64,000 bases of DNA from Phallusia mammillata. Lineage: Eukaryota > Chordata > Ascidiacea > Phlebobranchia > Ascidiidae. Position 1 is the first letter of the stretch; each line of letters begins with the position of its first letter. Location: contig QLIY01000264.1 in assembly GCA_003260075.1 (NCBI GenBank), positions 1 through 64,000 on the forward strand. Reading direction: 5' to 3'. The notes under the pieces were generated by a model, which searched no databases, was not told where the DNA came from, and was given only the letters and a program-made list of their open reading frames with translations. A program made the translations under genes and the position numbers. Positions 54,477-64,000 of the stretch are shown piece by piece.

Positions 54477-57400
54477 TTACCAGTTAGAATAGGCATCCGC
54501 GCAGTCTGGTACCAATGACGGATGAACGCAGACATTGTACGTAGGATCAAACACAGCACCATATGCACAGTCTTTTGTCTTCAACTCTCCACTTGCACAC
54601 TGTAAAAGTTGAACCACATTTTAATACTGCGCATGCTAATGTATGCCAATGCTAGTGTATTCAAATCGAACTCCTAAAATCGCTAAACGGACCTCATTGG
54701 TTGCTTTTGAAATTCACTAAATATGGAATGATGATTGAGATTTTTAAAAAACATTACCTCGAAAAAACAACAAAAAGAAGTTGCGATGTATTAAATGTAC
54801 ATTGTAATATAGAACAGATTGGTAGGGAATAATGGACAGTATCAAACTGTAGGCTACTGTTTTGGTGCTCTGTAATTAAAGCGTAGTTTTTGTGTTTTTT
54901 TGTGGAATATTTTGTGGTTTCCAAAACATGTTTTGTAGCCAGGCTTTATTTTCATCAAGTTTAACTCAAAACATTTTATTGATGCATTAAAAAGATATTT
55001 TAACTGTTGTAACAAATTTGTTTATGGTATACGGGTAGACACTATTTAGTTCTTTTATCATTAAACTTCAAATCCTCTTTACAACGCCCTGTGTTCTATT
55101 GACATGTCAACCAATTTGTGATTATTGAGAAAAGCAATACATTCAGTGGTGACATTGGTGGTATTCAGCTGGTTCGCACCGGTTCTATAGAACCGTCTGA
55201 CGAAATTTAATGAGATTAGCCAACCGGTTAGCATTACTGGTTACTGTCAATAGATACTGCCCATTTTTTTGTATAAAACGGACTGAAAAATATGACTTTT
55301 ATGATAAAACCGCGGGCTGACAGAAAATTTGAATCTCACCACTGATTACATTATACCTGGTAAAATCTTAAACAATCCCCGTTCTTTTCAAATGGATACG
55401 AACTCTCAGGATTTCCTTCAGCATCAGTGCATGAGATTGCTGGAGGAGACAAGAAGAGATTGAGAACGGCAACGTTTGAAACATCAGCCGCGTTTCCAGC
55501 ATCGTCAGTGGCACGCATTGCGATTCCAACTCTGTAACCAAACAATGGTAAGGAATATCATTTTTGACTTACTTTCTTTTGTGTATTTAAAAAAACGTAA
55601 GGTTTTGATTTAAGCAATAAATTAAATAAAAAATAAAAAAACTGTTTTACTATTTGTTAGTCTTCTTTATTGACTATCATATTAATTTATTAAATATTTA
55701 TTGCTAGGCTAATATAAAAACAAGCCTGAAACGAGCCCAATTTTACCGTCATTGAACTGCTTGCTGAGACGCTGGCAGGTAAAAACAATACTTTTAGCTC
55801 GGACACGGACAAGGCAGTGGTGGGATTCGGCCGGTTCGCACTGGTTCTATAGAACTGTCTCACGAAAATTGTATGAGATCAGCAAACTGGTTAGCATTTC
55901 TGGTTACTGTCAATGTACTTTTTGTAACAGAACCGGTTGAAAAATATGACTTTTGTGATAGAACCCGCTGACAAAAAATTTGAACCCCACCGCTGGGACA
56001 AGGCGTAATTCAATTGTAGTGTTTGAATGAAAAATCGAGATAACAGTTTGCAAGGACAGCTAATGTTATAAATGTGATAAAGTCAACATGTTACACATAC
56101 GTTGCCATTTCCACATCAGCTGGTATATCAGGAAGTTTCACAACCATAACTTCAGGCCAATACGCTCTCAGAGGATAATCTATATCTCCCTGCGTCACCA
56201 TGACGTCAGTCACCAGTTCAGCGTCATCAAATGACGTCAGAAGGTCGCTTGTTGACCCGTAAGTGTAGCGGATTTCGTATTGGGTGGCTAAAAATCATTA
56301 AAAAATAAAATGCTATCTTTATTCTGCTAAACATTATAAGTGTGTGGCTTTTTGTTTCAATTGTGTTTTAAAATGGGTTGGATCAGTAGTTTGTAAAACG
56401 GCTTGAGAACTTTTGATCAACAGTCTTTGCTTTTGGCATAGTCATTTAGTTGTAACGTGTTTTAACAAAGATTTCTACGTTGTCGAACATGTTATATACT
56501 GGTATTACTGTATGAGAGTAGAAAGAATGCAAGTTGAGTGTGTTTTAATCACAATGTGCATTTAAGCAATGCAGCAAGCAGAGTCCACTTTGAAACTAAT
56601 AGTAATGACAATGTCAATGCGTTAATTAGTGGGCCTAAGTAAATGATGATATCAATTCGCACATGTGCTATATAGATATTTCATATGTTACACACACACA
56701 CCAGTGCCAACGGCGTTGTCGTCCCCAGGAGCGGTGAAGGTAATTTGAATCCCTTGATTTGCATCCAGCATATCCACTTGGATCGCTTTCAAATCTATAA
56801 CTCGGTTTGGTGGGATAATATCGTTATAAAAGTTGCTCACTGACCTGAAAACGAAAGTTTTGTACTTTTTGTGTAATCTGCTATTGTTGCGGTTTTAAAA
56901 TTCATCAGTAAAAAATATACACTTTTACATAATTTTCAAAACTATTAAGGCAATCAATTTTTTTTACCATACAGTTAATCAACAAGCAATTGTAGCTCGA
57001 CCAAACTAGTTTTGGGACACAGGAAAGATGTCACATTACTATTTTTTTTAAATAGTTTTCTACACAAATTTAACATCTTTACTTGTCGTGGTGGAAGCTT
57101 CCGAGCGTAGTTACTCTCTGGAATGGTTCAATATCTTTTGTTGTGAGGGGTGGAATTTGTTGTGGAAGATTTGTGTTCAACACAACGCTGCCTGGAAACG
57201 TTGAAAATATTAAGTTGGAGTTTTGATCTGGTTAGTTTATGCATTGTTTTGTAGGTTTGGAAAGTAGCTAAAAACACTGTTTAGTTTTTTTACAACTTGT
57301 TCTAGAAACAACAAACAATAACAGAGCTCAGTAAAGCACCAATTCACACTGTCATGAAGCAATCGTGAAAATCCTCATAGATGTTACTAAATATCCAAGG

Positions 57401-60400
57401 CTAGAAACATATGAAGAAACTGTTGGCGTTGCTATAATTGAGTTGTGAATACGAAACGGTGGCACATTTATAACTACGCTTTACGATACATTTTTGTGGA
57501 ATTTGTTTCATAGGGCCTAAATCTAAATCATTTGTTTTCAACCTATGTCCGAACTCAACTTACAACTCTACAGTGATGCGTTTTTGGTGCTAAAATACGA
57601 AAAAAATTGTTGGTTATTGCCACTTTAACAAACCCACCATCGTCCTTGACATATCCATAGTTCACGGCGGCAGATGATCCACGACGTTTTGTTTTCACAG
57701 AAAGAGTTTCTGAAACGTTTCCCAAACCGACTGCTTTAATCTGAAAATCCAGCAGTTTAGTTTGGGTAAGGACAACTTAAAAAACCTTTAGTATAATTTA
57801 CCTGTACGCTAAACTTTCCTGAGTCGGTGTATTCGCTGAAATATCGACTGTAGACGCCATCGTTTGAACGTATGTCGGGAGCTAAAACAATTGTTTTGAT
57901 AAATGGTGACACCTTAAAAATTTTTTGCGTATTTTGTAATCGCATTTTGGAAGGTTCTGTTCATTTAGATTGTACCAATACACGCAGTATTTATGTGGAT
58001 TTTACGTAATACTGATATCTTAACCATCGAGCATTTGCATGACACGTAAGCTGCAAACAGTGCATCCTGTTTCGATATACACAGTCCAATCAGTACTACC
58101 AACGTATTGTCACTATAGCTGCACTGATGAGACCCAATAAGCCAAAAGAGTGTACACTGTCTGCAGCTTACCGATCCTTTTTTTAGGTTTTTTTTATTTG
58201 TTTTTTACTAGAGAAGACATCTTTGATAAAGGTTGGGCTTGTTGAAAGATAAAAGGAGCTTGCTCGTTTCAAATATAACATCTTTGTAGATTTAACAAGA
58301 CCGTAACATCTTTGAAGTTGTTTGTAATAAGGTTTATTTTTGTACCTGCACCGTTGTCAAACAAGTCGATGGTGCTAACAGTTCCGTCTGGATGGTTGAT
58401 TGTCGCCTGAACTTGAGCACCCAAAATCGCTTCGTAACCTCTCGACACCTGCAAAGTCATTGTACATTTTTGTCTTTCCAAATTTTTTCGTGACTGTCTC
58501 GAATGTTATTTCAGGTGAATTGAAACGCATTAAAAACGTCAAAACAATTTGTGACATTTATAAATTTTTTTGGTTATATTTTTATTTAACTTACCTTATA
58601 TGCCCCCCCCCCGTGAATTGAAACGCATTAAAAACGTCAAAACAATTTGTGACATTTATAGATTTTTTTGGTTATATTTTTATTTAACTTACCTTATATG
58701 GGTATTTTAAAAAAATACGACGCCCCCCCCCCGTGCACTGTCTGCAGCTTATCATTTATTGGCTCTATATGCTTTTACCTTATATGGGTATTTTAAAAAA
58801 ATACGACACAACCAATGCAATTGATTGCACCCTATAAGACAGTCGTTTTAGTGTTGAAATATGTTAATTGTAGTCCAATTTGCTAAGCGCTGCCACAGTT
58901 CAGATACTTAAGTTAACACAAATTGTATCTTTACCTTTGAGTATAAGATGGTTGGGCTCTCGCTTGTGTCGTCAACCAGTGTCATAGTTGATTGAACATT
59001 GATCGGCAAAAGATCACTGTTACTTGCTTTTGAAGTTGCTACAACTGCAACGGTTTCGAAATTACTTCCGGTTGCAATCATAAACTCCCATACTCCGCTC
59101 TGAAAGTTAGGACACAATTTACCAAAGGTGTGCCAAAAATTAAACAATTCTGATTGGTCCAGCGATGACGACACATGTTTATTAATCGGCGTTGACTGCT
59201 GTGTCCTGTGTTTTACAAAACTGCTCGGTTCTTTGTACAGTTTGCTAATACCATTATATTGTTTGTAGCATTAAAAAGTAACATTTAGTATCCTTCCCGC
59301 ATATGCATCATATGTCGACAATCACTGTTTAAATGTGTAATTATCTGTTGTAACAATTGACGAAGCAACAGTGCTCCCTAATCAGAATCAGTCAACAATG
59401 GTGGTAAACGATGTATATTTCGCCCATGTGGGCATCATAAGTCACCCTTATACAAATAGAATCATAGAGGAGCACTATTGCTTTGCCAAACGTAATTTTA
59501 AAAGAAAATATTTTTAAACAAATTTTAAAATAAACAAGAAAGCTAAATTTTGTAAAAGACAAACAATAGTAGCAACATGTAACTGAACTGAAAAGTTTTT
59601 CAAACTTGTATTTTGCCTAAACTTACATTTTTTAAACAAGCTCACCTACCATAGCAATGCCAGGTATTTTAAAGAAGACAGTCTTATGGTCGACATCAAT
59701 AACAGCATCATTGTTTCCGTACGAGTTGCCGACTGGATCAGTAATGAATATAGTTGGAGCAATCCAGTAATCAGACCACACAAAGGAGAAGGTCGTCGAT
59801 TCGCCAATGGTTGAATCAATCACGACTTCACCTTTCTTCGTCCCATGCGAAGGTATGGTGTATTTTTGGTCAAATACCTAGCATAAAAAACTTTGATGTT
59901 TGTTCGACTTGAATGGGTCTATTTCAATGCCACAATATAAAAATTTACAATACAAAAAAATGTAAACCTTTTTTCGGTTTCTATTTCATGTTTGTTCGAC
60001 TTGAATGAGCAGTATTTGACCCCTGTATAAATTTAGTACCTTGCCGGACCTCCTAGTGCAATTATCTCATTTTAGAAACCGAGAAAATGTTTACATTTTC
60101 AGCCCCCTGTGACCATATCCCACGAACTCAAGATCCACTGTCCTGAAATGTTATTACTCCAGTCGAGTGTTCGAGTCTCACCCCCAGGCAAGCTTTTTTA
60201 AAATACGACTTGCCGCCATAAAAGAACACGTTTAATCCGTATAACGGTTCTTATTGCCCTGATTTACCAATCCTGCCTAAATTGGAACGGTATGCCTTTG
60301 CTTGCATAGCACACTTTTGATCCAATTCTGTCATCATCGTAGGTAAATCTGATTTTAAAAGGTTACTGGTAAAAAAATTGGGTTCAGGTCAAGTTAGGGG

Positions 60401-63400
60401 ATCGGGTTACAATTTTCAGTCCGTTTTCTAACTCTATTTAAAACAAATCAAGAAATTATATTCAAACAGATCATTAATTAAAAATAATATATGTTAGTCG
60501 GTTTCAGTTTAAAGAGATGCAAACTCCTGTACCTGGTAAAGATCTGTGTTCAAGTTTCCATCATTGGTTTCCGCCAATGACTTGAAAGCTGAAACTATAG
60601 TGGATGGATCTGATGCGTTCACAACATACATGACTCCGCCTGAGTCTTTTACCAATTGTTCCAGATCTGGGTTGGACGCCTCTCCGTAAAACACAGCATT
60701 AACGGCGACGCTCTAAACACAATTATCTTTTCAAAATTAAAGTTGGAAGAAAACTATTACAAACTGAAATTTTCATTTCCTATTGCTATAATCTGGATGG
60801 CTGCCCGTTTTAATCATTGTAGGCTTGGTTTCAGTAAGCCACTTTTTACAAAAAGGGTTTTAAAAATGTATTAAGTAAACTAAACAACAGGCACATATAG
60901 GAAAAAATATATAAGTATAAAATATATAAACATATTTTTGGAACCCATGCCTACAATCGTTCTTAAAGAAAAAAATCAAATACTAACCCTTAAAAGAATG
61001 GAATCAGCTACATCTTTCACATAAGGTGCAGTATTTTCCAATCCATCCGTCATGATGATTATTTCTCCCCCAGCACTTACTCCAAACGCCTGTAAATAAT
61101 ATTCTGTAGTATAGTTTTAAACGCTCCCTACGTTATATTGTATTTGACTCAATGTAGGCCTCTTTAAGCAATACCGTAATTTGCAATACCTGAAGTGCTT
61201 GGCGCAGGCCACAACCAATACAGGTTTTGCTCTTAGTTCCAGTTGGGAAGTTGGCAACCAAGCTCTCTCTTGCTTGGTCGTTTTCGAGCAAAACCAATCC
61301 GTCTACCAAATCACTTGCTTCAACTTCAAACTGAACCATCCCCATGTAGCTGTCGGTGGGGACAAACTGCTTGATGAACATGCTCGCAGCGTTTTTCATG
61401 TTTGAAAATTGATGCTGAAATCAAACGACAAAAAGATTTAGTAGTCATTCAAGATGTATCTATTAACAGTAGCATAACTAAGTTGTTTAGTTTTAAAGCC
61501 AATGTGCACTTTACAGGATATGTTAAATTTAGTACCAGCAGTAATAATACCATTTGTCTTCTTTGAAATGGAGAAATGCTTAAAGCAGGGTAAGAAAGCT
61601 ATTCTCAATCGGGGCTCTAAGACCCCAAAAAGGCTGTCATAGATTTTAAGAGTACGGGACCCTAGGAGCCTAACAAATGTGACCCTTATTAGTGCTAAAC
61701 CCATTTAAGAGATCCATTGTTCCATATTTTTTTTCTTATTGCACATAAAACTTTTATTTTACTTGTGGGTGGGGACATGGGTTTTCAAATTTGTTTTGGG
61801 TGGACAACGAACTATTCAAGTCTAAGAACCACTGCTGTAAAGCCAAACGAAAAAATATAGTCTAGCCTCATAAATAAACCTAATCTGTTTTACATGTAAG
61901 AGTATATCAGTATCATTGTGTGTAAAATCCATGGGTTTTGAGAGGCTCCAGGGACCTAAGACCCCTAACAAGTGTCACCGTCATTAGTGATGACCCCAAA
62001 GTGATCCAATGTCATTTGTGCCCTACCCTATGGGTTTTGAGAGTTACTTCATAGAGGGAAATAAACAAATATGTCGTACGTGTAAGAAGTATACCGGTGT
62101 GTATAAATGTCAATTTGAACTTGCAAAAGACTTACCTTGTCATTCATACTGCTGGAAATATCGAAAGCAAGTACAATACGATATGGCAGGGGTTGTACGA
62201 TGTTAAAATATGGAGTCACGTCCAAAACGGCATCATTTGCAGGGTTGATGTCACCAGCAAAATCCTCAGATGATGAAATCACATCCCACTCGCTACGTTG
62301 GTTGCAGAGCAAGTTGTGTTCATTGGGAGCATCCTTGTCGTGCAAGTTCTGCGGGTCTGACTCGTCGTCGTGGTCAAATGTGAAGAGCTGGATAAATGAT
62401 TTGGCTGGTTACAAACTTTACAAACAATAGCTCTACAGTGCGGGTCAACAACAACGTTTACGGAAAGTTTACAAAAGGATTACAAAAAACGTTTAAGGAA
62501 AATGCGACAATTGGCGAAGCCTGCAAAAGGATATGAATTTAGGTGAGCCTATATCAGTGATTGCTTTTTAACGAATTCCTCCCGTACCAATTTAAAATAT
62601 TTCACTACTTTCTATTAGACTACTTAGCAGATGCTAAACCACACAAATATCATTTAAAATTGGGTAGTTCTTCAACTTTACATGTTATATTCCCAGAACT
62701 TGATTGTATATTAACAAACGACATGTACAATTTAAAGGAAATTTTTCTCTTAGGGGGAATTCCTCCCCAGTTGGGAACCAGCAAAGGCTTATGTAGTTTT
62801 TCCTTAAGCTAAAATTCACTGGTATCAGATACATCAAATCTGTAATGGACGTTAGTTTACAAACTACGATCACCAGAAAAGCTCTATTTGGATTATCATA
62901 TATCTGGCAGCAATAGTTTATACATTATCTACATCATTATAAAATATTACGTCGTTGTGATATTGAAATGACATAATGGAGGAATGCACTCCGTCTTTTT
63001 GGTTCTCGAATGGGATGAAAATGCAGCCATCCAGTGGAAGCCAGTTAGTTTCTTGTTTATACTGACAAGTTGAAACTTCTCCACTTTCGAAATCGACCAC
63101 GTAGTTTTCACCCAGAACCGATGCAGGGCTCCTACATCATAACAAGTAAACGTAACCTTTAATTATAACTGCACCGTTGGTAGAAGCCTTTTCGTGTTGG
63201 TTGGGTTGACAATTTAGGCAAATGAGAAGTGAAATTTGGTAGTTGTGTTTTATGTTATGTGAATATAGTGTTTATAATACCTGTTTCAGATCATTATAGC
63301 AGACTAGTTTTACTCAATATAGACCTAAATGTCATGTTCTGTACAAAGAAATTTTTGACATGCAAATGAACTAGGTAACGAGCAAAAAGTTGACATAAGC

Positions 63401-63652
63401 GCAAGAGCATATAAAGTAACATCAATGAAACAATTTTTTATGTGTTAATTATTCGTTTCAAATATCAAAATCAAAGGAACGGTTTTGTCTACAAAACCTT
63501 ATAACTGGAAGTTATATCGAGTGAATTAATTGAATACCTGGTGTATTGTATCACGCCATTAGCGTCGTAGTAATAATCTTCGTAACCATTTGTCGCAGTT
63601 TCATCAAAAATTCCCCACCTCAAGTGCGCCCACTCGTGGACGAACGTTTTGT
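54477..63652 (-). CDS. CLCA-type secreted metalloprotease with C-terminal chitin-binding domain (5' end outside window)
   Basis: Sixteen exons in phase: 63538-63652, 62951-63131, 62136-62387, 61190-61414, 60988-61089, 60533-60712, 59650-59877, 58935-59099, 58346-58448, 57802-57881, 57638-57740, 57083-57191, 56702-56844, 56101-56287, 55357-55531 and 54477-54599. They give about 822 residues. The first visible exon holds the CLCA zinc-protease hallmark HEWAHLRWGIFDE. A VWA domain with MIDAS DISSS follows (exons 3-6), then the beta-sheet region with DLFDNGA and NDGVYSRYF, then an FN3-like part. Instead of a membrane anchor, the last two exons form a six-cysteine unit with spacings 18-5-9-12-8 and AYGAVFDPTYNVC, a peritrophin-A/CBM14 chitin-binding domain, then TAA. 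The upstream N-terminal exons are beyond 64000. CLCA proteins process mucus and modulate chloride channels in vertebrates. Confidence 0.92.
55144..55344 (+). repeat. hAT MITE with 8-base target duplication, copy B
   Basis: The left end CAGTGGTGACATTGG and right end AATCTCACCACTG carry flanking octamers AATACATT and ATTACATT (seven of eight). The right edge lies about 12 bases from the CLCA exon 15 boundary (55357); the downstream target duplication almost abuts its splice donor. Confidence 0.8.
55815..55995 (+). repeat. hAT MITE with perfect 8-base target duplication, copy C
   Basis: TIRs are CAGTGGTGGGATTC and AACCCCACCGCTG. The octamer GGACAAGG is exactly repeated at 55807-55814 and 55996-56003. 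The interior matches copy B (CACTGGTTCTATAGAAC, GGTTACTGTCAAT, AAAAATATGACTTTT). It lies in a CLCA intron. Confidence 0.9.
58046..58171. repeat. Short TIR MITE, GTAAGCTGCARACAGTG family
   Basis: The arms GTAAGCTGCAAACAGTGCA and TGTACACTGTCTGCAGCTTAC are inverted across 126 bases in a CLCA intron. Single ends of the same family occur at 23163-23220 (with CACACTGTTTATATCTACGA and GTCTCATCAGTCCAA) and at 58733-58755. Confidence 0.7.
60100..60205 (+). repeat. Possible second tRNA-like repeat
   Basis: GTTCGAGTCTCACCC at about 60168-60182 resembles a B-box and T-arm, followed by CCAGGCAAGC. No A-box or full cloverleaf is visible and there is only one copy in the window. Weak evidence; it lies in a CLCA intron. 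Confidence 0.25.
62567..62785 (-). repeat. hAT-type MITE, CAGTGGTTCCCAACC family, inverted
   Basis: On the minus strand it begins with a degenerate end GGTTCCCAACTGGGGAGGAA and follows the family interior (GGGAATATAAC, ATTTTAAATGATATTTGTG, AGCATCTGCTAAG). The far TIR is eroded. It sits in the CLCA intron between exons 2 and 3. Confidence 0.6.
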
Positions 63653-64000
63653 CTGAGAGCAAACCAAGTTTCAAACAACAGGATTTGGGCCAGGATTTAC
63701 CAAGCAAAAGATAACGTTAATTTGTACATACACACAAATTTCAGAATTGCTGCGCAAACCACGTTAAACGGTATAGAGTTTGCGGGTCTGAAATTTTGTC
63801 AAAAAGAAAATATCTATTTCACCAAAATGGTTAAATTGTGTCATAAGGGGTGTTGAGCGTAAAGTCAGGCCCGAATCTAGTCACTGTTGTTTAAGCGTAA
63901 GCTGAAACTTGAACCTAAACGTTAACGCTTCAGTCCCAATTCCAACTCTTAAACAGTGAGAATAAACAAACAACTAAGGAACAATTTCAGCATGCTTTTT
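63653..64000. other. CLCA intron at the window edge
   Basis: No exon is visible upstream of the acceptor at 63653-63654. A fragment of the CAGAGTTG hAT-like repeat (AGTCAGGCCCGAATC ... CAATTCCAACTCTTAAAC) lies at about 63855-63950. The CLCA signal peptide and first part of the protease domain must lie beyond 64000. Confidence 0.6.

Larger units (their letters stand above)
52206..58732 (-). other. Family of four poly-C runs (G on the minus strand)
   Basis: C runs at 52206-52285 (80), 52467-52477 (11), 58603-58612 (10) and 58723-58732 (10). Three separate local duplications: 52420-52466 is repeated after 52477, and 58510-58602 is repeated after 58612 and again in part after 58732. They have the same logic as the G spacers left of the N gap, with opposite polarity. 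Confidence 0.85.

Noticed and set aside
5190..58732. Two-colour sequencer poly-G read tails as the source of the G runs.
   Set aside because: That would give variable lengths and both polarities within a contig. The observed narrow 10-12 range and contig-wide polarity fit deliberate or programmatic spacers better.

Overview
The window is AT-rich, intron-rich animal DNA. Five protein-coding genes can be read, all on the minus strand. Their identities are a Frizzled-4-like Wnt receptor, the small GTPase RABL3, a CARF/ALS2CR8-type DNA-binding protein, a NACHT-LRR (NLR) protein and a CLCA-type secreted metalloprotease. Together with short introns, dense short DNA transposons and very high haplotype divergence, they suggest an invertebrate chordate, most likely an ascidian such as Ciona. 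That is an inference from gene content; no species-specific marker was tested.

Layout from low to high coordinates. 1-1913 is a second haplotype copy of 6387-8536 and carries redundant copies of two Frizzled exons. 3791-26876 is the Frizzled gene, with a CRD exon at the high end, large repeat-filled introns and a last exon carrying the KTxxxW Dishevelled-binding motif. 26877-34540 is intergenic, with no gene recognised. 34541-36490 is RABL3 and 37151-39968 is the CARF-like gene; both look complete. 42435-50715 is the NLR gene, interrupted in an intron by a 712-base N gap (48439-49150). 50716-54476 is a transposon-rich spacer with a large fold-back element. 54477-63652 is the 3' part of a CLCA gene that runs off the window end.

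The most interesting biology is in the CLCA gene. After the usual metalloprotease, VWA and FN3-like parts, its last two exons encode a six-cysteine chitin-binding (peritrophin-A, CBM14) domain. This points to a secreted protease tethered to chitin or mucus. The adjacent NLR has no recognisable death-fold domain. It begins instead with several tiny exons, one of which carries a short beta-prone motif.

A second strong signal is technical. The window holds 37 runs of G before the N gap and 4 runs of C after it. All but three are 10-12 bases long, and most separate two near-identical, slightly diverged copies of the same local sequence. The lengths fit a fixed 10-base G spacer plus chance neighbouring G, and the polarity flips at the N gap. 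I read these as assembly join markers between overlapping haplotype contigs, not as biology. They break or duplicate several exons, including loss of the Frizzled TM1 coding segment, so gene models here must be built around them.
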